The translations under genes were made by a program, and so were the position numbers. The notes under the pieces were generated by a model, which did no database searches, was not told where the DNA came from, and worked only from the letters and a program-made list of their open reading frames with translations. A DNA stretch of 6,303 nucleotides from Spirochaetaceae bacterium (GTDB lineage: Bacteria; Spirochaetota; Spirochaetia; Treponematales; Breznakiellaceae). Numbering within the stretch: position 1 is the stretch's first letter; each line of letters starts with the position of its first letter. The stretch lies in the NCBI GenBank assembly GCA_031265015.1, contig JAISDG010000024.1, forward strand, positions 1 to 6,303, read 5' to 3'. Shown here piece after piece: positions 1 through 5,159 of the stretch.

Positions 1-966
1 GCGCTCAGCCCCGAAGCGGAAGAGCTGGTCCGGCTTGGGGTAAGCTATCATGACCAGGGCGACTATGAAACCGCCATTGGCTATTACGACGCGGCCCTGG
101 AGCTGGCGCCGGATCATCCGGTGATCCTGTATGAAAAGGCCTTTTCGTACATGTATATGGGGAATTCCGAAACGGCCCTGGCTGTGGCGGAACAGGGCAT
201 CGCCGCCGCCGAACAGCGGGGCATGGGGGACGTCATCCCCAGCCTTTTTGACATCAAAGGCTCCGCCCTGGATAATCTGGACCGCAGCGCCGAGGCGATA
301 GAAGTGTACCTGGCCGCGATAAACCAATACGGCGTTTCCAGCACTTTTTTGTACTATAATCTGGGCTTAAGTTATTACCGCAGTGAAAAGCGCGCCGAAG
401 CCCGGGAAGCGCTGCTCCGGGGCCTGCTGCTTAATCCCAATCATCCCAGCAGCAATTTACTTTTGGGACGGATCTCTCTGGAAGAGGGTCAAAAGACCCA
501 GGCTTTTTACGCCTTCTGTTACTTCCTGCTGCTGGAACCGAACACCGACAGGGCGGCCCAGACTTACAATACCCTGCTGCAGCTGCTTACAAAACAGGAG
601 CAGGGGGGCCTTGTGGACAACGGGACTTTTACCTCTTCGGATATGGTTATCGCCCTTAGTTTTGTTCTGGACGATGAAAACGCGGGTAAAAGCGACGCGG
701 AAAAAATCAGGGCCAAGCTGTACTATCTGTTAACTTCCCTGGAAGAACTGAAAAACGCGGGAAAAATAGAACGCGGCGCCGGGGATGAATTATACTGGGA
801 CTTCTACGCGCCCTTCTTTAACCGGATTGCGGTATCCGGCTATTTTGGGACGTTTTGCCGCTATATAGCCCTTACCTCCGATCCCGGCGCGGATGACTGG
901 ATTGTAAACGGCCGGGAAGAAATCGACGGGTTCTTTGAGTGGCTTAACGAAGCCCCCGCGGAATAA
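1..966 (+). CDS. TPR-repeat protein (5' end outside window)
   Basis: The frame is open from base 1 to the TAA at 964-966, so at least 321 residues are present and the start lies upstream. A GTG at 121 could be read as a start, but codons 1-40 clearly form a TPR (LGVSYHDQGDYETAIGYY, then the ALELAPDHP turn), so the gene is truncated by the window edge. About five tetratricopeptide repeats are visible, at residues 7-40, 41-74, 79-113, 115-149 and 150-183. They show the expected LG..Y, A and P positions; repeats 2 and 5 are the most divergent. Residues 184-321 are non-TPR, helical-looking and rich in acidic and aromatic residues, and I do not recognise them. TPR arrays are protein-protein interaction scaffolds, so the partner and role cannot be told from this sequence. 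No signal peptide can be judged because the N-terminus is missing. The stop lies 24 bases before the coaE ATG, suggesting one operon. Confidence 0.85.
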   Translation, partial: ALSPEAEELVRLGVSYHDQGDYETAIGYYDAALELAPDHPVILYEKAFSYMYMGNSETALAVAEQGIAAAEQRGMGDVIPSLFDIKGSALDNLDRSAEAIEVYLAAINQYGVSSTFLYYNLGLSYYRSEKRAEAREALLRGLLLNPNHPSSNLLLGRISLEEGQKTQAFYAFCYFLLLEPNTDRAAQTYNTLLQLLTKQEQGGLVDNGTFTSSDMVIALSFVLDDENAGKSDAEKIRAKLYYLLTSLEELKNAGKIERGAGDELYWDFYAPFFNRIAVSGYFGTFCRYIALTSDPGADDWIVNGREEIDGFFEWLNEAPAE

Positions 967-980
967 CGCCGCGGAGTGCC

Positions 981-986
981 GGAGGG
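981..986 (+). promoter_or_regulatory. Shine-Dalgarno site for coaE
   Basis: GGAGGG lies 4 bases before the ATG at 991. An in-frame GTG at 976 has no well-placed ribosome binding site (only GCGGA directly against it). This site therefore decides the start in favour of 991. Confidence 0.6.
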
Positions 987-990
987 CTGT

Positions 991-1683
991 ATGTTCCCGC
1001 TTATCGGCCTTACCGGCCTGTACTGTTCCGGTAAAAACCACGTAGCGTCCCTGCTGGAAAAACGGGGGTTTCCCGTTCTGGATGTGGATAAACTGGGACA
1101 CGAAGTTCTTGAGACGAAGCGGGAGGCCCTGGTCCGCCGTTTTGGTTCCGGCATTCTGGATCCGGCCGGCCGGATAGACCGGCGGCTTCTGGGGGCGCTG
1201 GTGTTCGGCAGGCCGGAGGTCCTGGCCGTGCTGGAAGGTATCGTTCATCCCGCGGTCAACGATCTAACCGCCCGCTGGATAGACCGCCAGGCGGGGCCCT
1301 GCGTGATCAACGCCGCGCTGCTCCATAAATCCGCGGCCTTTTCCCGGCTTAACGCGGTGCTGGTGGTCCGCGCCCCCCTGCCGGTACGGTTCCTGCGGGC
1401 CCGGAAACGGGATGCCCTGCCCCCGGCGGCGCTGATCCGGCGCTTTTCCAGCCAAAAGGATTTTCCCCTTCAAAGCCGGGGGGCTCAACTTTTTCCTTCC
1501 GCCGCCGATATTTATATCGTAGAAAACCCCGGTTTTCCCGGTTCCCGGCGGAGCCTGGAAAAGCGGATAGACGCTATACTGGAAGGGTTACAGAATCATG
1601 GAAAAGAAGAAATTACTGCTTACGGCGGTTTCGGTGGGAGTATTCCTGGTCGTGGTGATAAGCGCGGCGCTCCTGGTCTTTAG
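991..1683 (+). CDS. coaE: Dephospho-CoA kinase
   Basis: Phosphorylates the 3'-hydroxyl of the ribose of dephospho-CoA with ATP, the last step of coenzyme A synthesis in the cytosol. From the ATG at 991 the protein has 230 residues. The ATP-binding P-loop is GLTGLYCSGKNHV (residues 6-18). It is followed by LDVDKLGHEV (30-39, the DAD/H region), GRIDRRLLGALVF (60-72), LEGIVHPAV (81-89), INAALLHKS (106-114, aligning with the usual PLL.E segment), RFLRARKRD (133-141), RRFSSQKDF (150-158) and ADIYIVENPG (172-181). This order matches the family throughout. Two oddities stand out. The P-loop has Asn16 where Ser or Thr is usual after GK. The frame also runs about 28 residues past the natural end of the fold (near residue 200), overlapping the next gene by 86 bases. 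That Gly-rich tail looks like a by-product of the other reading frame. An alternative GTG start at 976 would add five residues. Confidence 0.9.
   Translation: MFPLIGLTGLYCSGKNHVASLLEKRGFPVLDVDKLGHEVLETKREALVRRFGSGILDPAGRIDRRLLGALVFGRPEVLAVLEGIVHPAVNDLTARWIDRQAGPCVINAALLHKSAAFSRLNAVLVVRAPLPVRFLRARKRDALPPAALIRRFSSQKDFPLQSRGAQLFPSAADIYIVENPGFPGSRRSLEKRIDAILEGLQNHGKEEITAYGGFGGSIPGRGDKRGAPGL
1581..1587 (+). promoter_or_regulatory. Possible ribosome binding site for the SPOR gene
   Basis: GGAAGGG lies 10 bases before the ATG at 1598, inside the end of coaE. The spacing is somewhat long but usable. It supports a start at 1598, which is also required to include the membrane anchor. Confidence 0.4.
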
Positions 1684-2290
1684 GCCCGGCGGGGCGGCCC
1701 CGGAAACTTCAATGTCCTACCGCCAGATTAACGGCGATCCGGGACGGTCCGCGACAACCGATCCGGTCGAACTGATTCGGGACGACTCTTTCCGGGGGCT
1801 TCAGAATCCCGATTCGGTTTCCCCCATCTATAGCGTTGAAAGCGCCGGGCAGATTGCGGAGCAGGCCGGTGAAACCGCCACGGTGATCAGCGTTCCCAAG
1901 CCCACCGCCGCCGCTGTCCCCGTCGCGGCCGCGGTTCCCGCAAAACCCGCCGCCGCGGCGCCCGCGGCCAAACCAAAAGCCCCGGCCCCGGCTCCCAAAC
2001 CCGAGGCCGCCTCTGCGGCCGCGGTCGCGGCCCGTCAAAGGTACCGCGATTTCTGGGTTCAGGCCGGTTCCTTTTCTACCAGGGAACGGGCCGACGGGGT
2101 TAAGCATAACCTGGACGACAAGGGCATTTCGGCGGTTATTACGAACCAGGACATTAACGGCAATACCTATTACCGGGTCCGCGTAGGTCCCTATACTTCC
2201 CAGAACGAGGCGGACTACTGGCTGGCAATGATAAAATCCATCGACGGTTTCCAGGACAGCCAGATTTGGGAAAGCCAGTCGGTGCGCTGA
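1598..2290 (+). CDS. Membrane-anchored SPOR-domain protein
   Basis: The protein has 230 residues. A short basic N-terminus (MEKKK) leads into one hydrophobic helix at about 6-28, giving an inner-membrane anchor with the rest in the periplasm. Residues 29-98 are polar and unrecognised. Residues 99-146 are a low-complexity Ala/Pro/Lys linker of the kind that spans the periplasm. Residues 151-227 are a SPOR domain: it opens with DFWVQAGSFSTRERAD, has a central GNTYYRVRVGPYTSQNEAD and ends with an aromatic strand. SPOR domains bind glycan strands stripped of stem peptides at division sites, as in FtsN and DedD. A division or wall-remodelling role is therefore likely, but a specific name is not justified. 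The start at 1598 is chosen because the next ATG (1712) would remove the anchor. The gene begins inside coaE, consistent with translational coupling, and ends one base before the stop of the convergent methyltransferase gene. Confidence 0.88.
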   Translation: MEKKKLLLTAVSVGVFLVVVISAALLVFRPGGAAPETSMSYRQINGDPGRSATTDPVELIRDDSFRGLQNPDSVSPIYSVESAGQIAEQAGETATVISVPKPTAAAVPVAAAVPAKPAAAAPAAKPKAPAPAPKPEAASAAAVAARQRYRDFWVQAGSFSTRERADGVKHNLDDKGISAVITNQDINGNTYYRVRVGPYTSQNEADYWLAMIKSIDGFQDSQIWESQSVR

Positions 2291-2306
2291 TTTAACCGGC
2301 TTTTCT
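2278..2306 (+). terminator. Weak candidate terminator at the convergent gene ends
   Basis: GTCGGT (2278-2283) can pair with ACCGGC (2295-2300), including one G-T pair, around an 11-base loop, and is followed by TTTTCT. It spans both stop codons. The stem is short and the loop large, so this is only a candidate. It is the only hairpin-plus-T arrangement I see at this junction. Confidence 0.25.
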
Positions 2307-3230
2307 TCCCAGGACGATCAGCTTAACCGCCGTTGAATCATAGGGCCGTTCATCCCAGTCGCCGTAAACTTCCGCGGAGGCAAAGCCCGCTTCCAGCAGC
2401 AGGGCCCGCAGTTCCGAAGCGGCGTAAAGCCGGTGGACAAAGGTTTTTTCGATAACCCCGCCTTCAATGGCGGGGTCTTTGGCGGAAAGGCCTTTATTCC
2501 CGGCCCCCGCGGGATAGTTCCTTTCGGGAATAAGCCGCCAGGTATTTTTCATCGCTCCCCAGGAATCCAGCGCCTTGTATTCGGTTAACACAAAAAAACC
2601 CGCCCGGCGGAACCACTCGGATTCGACAAAGTCCCGGGCCAGAATTTCCTTGCCCAGGGTTTCGATAAAAAAAACGCCCCCCGGTTTAAGGGATTCAAAG
2701 GCATTGCGGACCAGGCGTTTATCATCCGCCGGATCTTCAAAGTAGCCGAAGGAATTGTACAAATTGACGGCGATGTCGAAAGCGCCGGGCCGTTTAAACA
2801 AACGGACATCCTCAAGGATGAATTCCGCGTCAAGTCCTTCCGCCGCGGCGTCTTCCCGGGCGGTCTCCAGGTATGGCCCGGTAATATCCACCCCGGTCAG
2901 GGCAAAGCCCTGGCGGGCCAGCTCCAGGCCGATTCTGCCAAACCCGCAGCACAGGTCCAGACATGCCGGCGGATCTTCCGCTGAACGCAGAGAAGCGGCG
3001 CCAAATACCGCCGTTGAACGTAGAGAAGCGGCGCCAGATGCCGCCGTTGAACGTAGAGAAGCGGCGCCAGATGCCGCCGCTGAACGTAGAGAAACGGCGC
3101 CATCCGTCCGCGCCAGCCGGATACTGCCGCCGGCCACGGCGGGAACTTCCGCCCAGTGAGCCTTGTCAAACATGATGGGGGCAAAACATTCCCAGAAAAA
3201 ATCGTCGTTAAACCATTCCTGCCCGAGCAT
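2292..3230 (-). CDS. Class I SAM-dependent methyltransferase with internal repeat insertion
   Basis: The protein has 312 residues and is likely cytosolic; the substrate is unknown. The N-terminal helix (WFNDDFFWECFAPIMFD, 6-22) is followed by SAM motif I, CLDLCCGFGRIGLELA (90-105). The acidic strand end GVDITGPYLETAR is at 113-125, FDIAVNLYNSFGYFEDP at 151-167, LKPGGVFFIETLGKE at 181-195 and the C-terminal RLYAASELRALLLEAGF at 267-283. This is the Rossmann-fold pattern of a widespread family of uncharacterised bacterial methyltransferases, which as I recall are usually about 250-260 residues. The extra length is explained by two segments. Residues about 43-84 hold an 11-residue tandem repeat (GAASLRSTAAS type). 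Residues about 239-259 form a Gly/Ala-rich loop. The start codon lies 2 bases after the proS stop with only AAGG directly before it, so translation is probably coupled to proS. A link to tRNA or translation is suggested only by this position. Confidence 0.85.
   Translation of the reverse strand: MLGQEWFNDDFFWECFAPIMFDKAHWAEVPAVAGGSIRLARTDGAVSLRSAAASGAASLRSTAASGAASLRSTAVFGAASLRSAEDPPACLDLCCGFGRIGLELARQGFALTGVDITGPYLETAREDAAAEGLDAEFILEDVRLFKRPGAFDIAVNLYNSFGYFEDPADDKRLVRNAFESLKPGGVFFIETLGKEILARDFVESEWFRRAGFFVLTEYKALDSWGAMKNTWRLIPERNYPAGAGNKGLSAKDPAIEGGVIEKTFVHRLYAASELRALLLEAGFASAEVYGDWDERPYDSTAVKLIVLGRKAG
2455..2476. repeat. Perfect 8-bp inverted repeat inside the methyltransferase gene
   Basis: ACCCCGCC (2455-2462) and GGCGGGGT (2469-2476) are exact inverted copies around a 6-base loop. 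They encode roughly residues 252-259 of the methyltransferase, at the end of a segment that appears extra compared with the family. No T-run follows on either strand that would make it a good terminator. Confidence 0.6.
2983..3102. repeat. 33-bp tandem repeat, three full copies plus a partial one
   Basis: Units lie at 2983-3015, 3016-3048 and 3049-3081, with a partial unit at 3082-3102. Each starts GAACGTAGAGAAGCGGCGCC on the plus strand, with small variations. Units 2 and 3 differ at one base and unit 1 differs from unit 2 at three. The partial unit matches over 21 bases with one change. A degenerate end of a further unit may precede 2983. Read on the minus strand in the methyltransferase frame, each unit gives 11 residues of the GAASLRSTAAS type. 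Each full unit also contains GCGGC and a matching GCCGC (GTCGC-free, 5-bp stem, 7-base loop) in units 2 and 3; unit 1 has an A-to-G change in the loop only and keeps a shorter stem. Near identity at third codon positions points to recent duplication. Confidence 0.9.
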
Positions 3231-3232
3231 CC

Positions 3233-5080
3233 TTAAAGGGTTCCGTTAAGGGCCGTCAGTTCCGCCTTGACCGCCGCGGCAATTTCCGCCGCGGCTTCGC
3301 CGGGCGGAACAAGCCGGGCTTCTTTTTCACCGCGGCGCTTTACTTCCACCCGGGGGATTCCTCCGGCCAGGTTCTTGTCTCCCGCCACGATACGCCAGGG
3401 GATGCCGATAAGATCCGCGTCGTTAAATTTGACCCCGGCCCGTTCGTCCCTGTCGTCAAGCAAGACCTCCAGTCCCGCGGTTTCCAGTTCCTTCGCAAGA
3501 TCGTCGCAGGCATCTTTAACCGCCCCCGAGTATTTGATGGGAATAATGATGACATGGTAGGGGGCCACCGTGACGGGCCAGACAATGCCCTGGTCGTCGT
3601 GGTGTTCCTCGATAATCGAAGCCAGGGTACGGTCCAGGCCTATGCCGTAACAGCCCATGACGGGGGTATGGCTTTTACCGTTTTCATCAAGGTAGGAAAC
3701 GCCCATGGAAGCGGTATATTTACTGCCCAGCTTAAAGATGTGCCCCAATTCGTTACCCTTCTTTTCGTAGAGTTCTCCGCCGCAGAGGGGACACCGGTCC
3801 CCGGCCTTTACCGTGCGGACATCGGCGGTGAGCCAGGGAATAAAGTCCCGGCCATAGGCGGCGTGCCGGTAATGCTTGTCCTTTTCCAGCGCCCCGGTAA
3901 CTGCATCGTTCATGCCGGTAACGGTCTGGTCGGCGATTACCGGTACGGCGGCCAGGCCCACGGGCCCCGCAAAACCTACCGGCGCGCCGGTGATCCGCAC
4001 CACGTCGGTGTCGGCGGCCAGGCCCGCTTCGGAAGCCTTTAACGCCGCGGCAAGCTTTACCTCGTTGACGTCCAGGTCGCCGCGGATCGCCACCGCGAAG
4101 AACGCTTCGCTGTAGGTTTCGGGCGCGCCGGGGGCGGCCCGGCGTTTTACCAGGCTGCCGCAGCCCGGCGCGGCGCTTAAATCCAGCTCCACGTTTACCG
4201 CCCGGTAGATCAGGGTTTTGATAAAGCCCGCCGCTTCGGTTTTAAGAAACGCGCAGAGTTCTTCGATAGTTTTAACTTCCGGGGTATCGATTTTTTCCAC
4301 CGGCGGCGTCTTGGCCGCCGCGGCAAGAGCCAGTCCGGCATTAAACCGGGGGCTGTAGTCCGGTTTACATTCGGCCTTTTCCACATTGGCCGCGTAGTCG
4401 CAGCTTTTGCAGAGGAGGAGGGTATTGTCGCCAATATCGCTTTCCACCATGAATTCTTCGGAGCCGGAGCCGCCCATGGCCCCCGAATCGGCCCTGACGG
4501 GGATCACCGTAAGGCCGCAGCGTTTGAAAATTTTCCGGTACGCCGCCTCCTGAGCCCGGTAATGTTCGTCCAGGCTTTCTTCGCCGGCATGATAGGAATA
4601 GGCGTCCTTCATGACAAATTCCCTGCCCCGCATCACGCCGTACCGGGGACGGATTTCGTCCCGGTATTTGGTATTAATCTGGTAGAGAGACAGGGGAAGC
4701 TGACGGTAACTGGAAAGTTCGTCCCGGACGATGCTGGTAAAAGCTTCCTCCGCGGTGGGGGACACCACAAAGTCCGCGTCCAGCCGGTTTTTGATCCGCA
4801 GCAGCGCTTCCCCCATGGAATCCCAGCGGCCCGATTCTTTCCACAGCTCGCCGGGGACCACCACGGTGGGCTTTATCTCCAGGGACCCGATGGCGTCCAT
4901 TTCTTCCCGGATGATGGTTTCCACCCTGCGGAAACACCGGAGCCCCAGGGGAAGGTAGGCAAAGAGGCCGTTGGAAAGTTTACGGATCATCCCCGCGCGG
5001 AACATAAGCCGGTGGCTCGCGATAACCGCGTCCCCGGGAACTTCCCGCAGGGTAGGAATAAAGGTCTGGGAAAATTTCAT
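3233..5080 (-). CDS. proS: Prolyl-tRNA synthetase (bacterial type, with editing domain)
   Basis: Charges tRNA-Pro with proline in the cytosol and edits Ala-tRNA-Pro. The protein has 615 residues; the E. coli enzyme has 572. The class II core is clear: motif 1 region at about 38-80, the proline-binding TAEE loop (109-112), motif 2 KYRDEIRPRYGVMRGREFVMKDAYSYH start at 138, and motif 3 GCYGIGLDR at 476-484. The INS (YbaK-like) editing domain spans about 225-410. It has Lys288 in FIKTLIYRA, aligning with the editing lysine K279 of E. coli, and a GFAGPVGL loop at 369-376. CxxC pairs occur at 224/227 and 430/433. The anticodon-binding domain runs from GIVWPVTVAPYHV (498-510) to the C-terminus, including LLDDRDERAGVKF. 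Residues about 298-322 form an extra loop absent from the E. coli sequence. The only good ribosome binding site lies 13 bases upstream of the ATG. It follows the VWA gene by 79 bases and precedes the methyltransferase by 2. Confidence 0.97.
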   Translation of the reverse strand: MKFSQTFIPTLREVPGDAVIASHRLMFRAGMIRKLSNGLFAYLPLGLRCFRRVETIIREEMDAIGSLEIKPTVVVPGELWKESGRWDSMGEALLRIKNRLDADFVVSPTAEEAFTSIVRDELSSYRQLPLSLYQINTKYRDEIRPRYGVMRGREFVMKDAYSYHAGEESLDEHYRAQEAAYRKIFKRCGLTVIPVRADSGAMGGSGSEEFMVESDIGDNTLLLCKSCDYAANVEKAECKPDYSPRFNAGLALAAAAKTPPVEKIDTPEVKTIEELCAFLKTEAAGFIKTLIYRAVNVELDLSAAPGCGSLVKRRAAPGAPETYSEAFFAVAIRGDLDVNEVKLAAALKASEAGLAADTDVVRITGAPVGFAGPVGLAAVPVIADQTVTGMNDAVTGALEKDKHYRHAAYGRDFIPWLTADVRTVKAGDRCPLCGGELYEKKGNELGHIFKLGSKYTASMGVSYLDENGKSHTPVMGCYGIGLDRTLASIIEEHHDDQGIVWPVTVAPYHVIIIPIKYSGAVKDACDDLAKELETAGLEVLLDDRDERAGVKFNDADLIGIPWRIVAGDKNLAGGIPRVEVKRRGEKEARLVPPGEAAAEIAAAVKAELTALNGTL

Positions 5081-5159
5081 GGCGGTACAAAGTCTCCTTA
5101 ACTTGATCTGTCCGATCTGTGGCCGTGTAAGGTGATGCCGCGGAACAGCGCCGGGAAGA
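5081..5159 (-). other. Intergenic region between the VWA gene and proS
   Basis: Of these 79 bases, only the proS ribosome binding site and a short direct repeat (GATCTG at 5105-5110 and 5114-5119) can be picked out. I see no convincing -35/-10 promoter, T-box leader or terminator. proS may be read through from the VWA gene or have its own unrecognised promoter. Confidence 0.4.
5094..5099 (-). promoter_or_regulatory. Distant Shine-Dalgarno site of proS
   Basis: On the minus strand the sequence reads AAGGAG, then 13 bases, then ATG. The spacing is longer than the usual 5-9 bases. No in-frame ATG, GTG or TTG lies at a better distance, and the N-terminus MKFSQTFIPTLREVP is typical of ProRS, so the start at 5080 stands. 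Confidence 0.45.

Noticed and set aside
790..1248. Minus-strand open frame of 152 residues
   Set aside because: It spans the end of the TPR gene and coaE on the opposite strand and crosses their boundary without any domain pattern.
1920..2040. Ala/Pro/Lys low-complexity stretch as a possible repeat element
   Set aside because: It has no regular DNA period and is the normal type of linker in membrane-anchored SPOR proteins.
2983..3114. CRISPR array
   Set aside because: The units follow each other directly without unique spacers and lie in frame inside a gene.
2755..3159. Plus-strand open frame of 134 residues with VERREAAPDAA repeats
   Set aside because: It is antisense to the methyltransferase, whose motifs are clear. 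Its length comes from the stop-free repeat array and GC-rich sequence, and the rest has no recognisable pattern.
4562..5101. Plus-strand open frame of 179 residues
   Set aside because: It lies wholly opposite proS, where the class II motifs are unmistakable; its composition is that of an antisense shadow.
5105..5119. Direct repeat GATCTG as an operator
   Set aside because: It is only six bases repeated twice, with no promoter nearby to anchor it.
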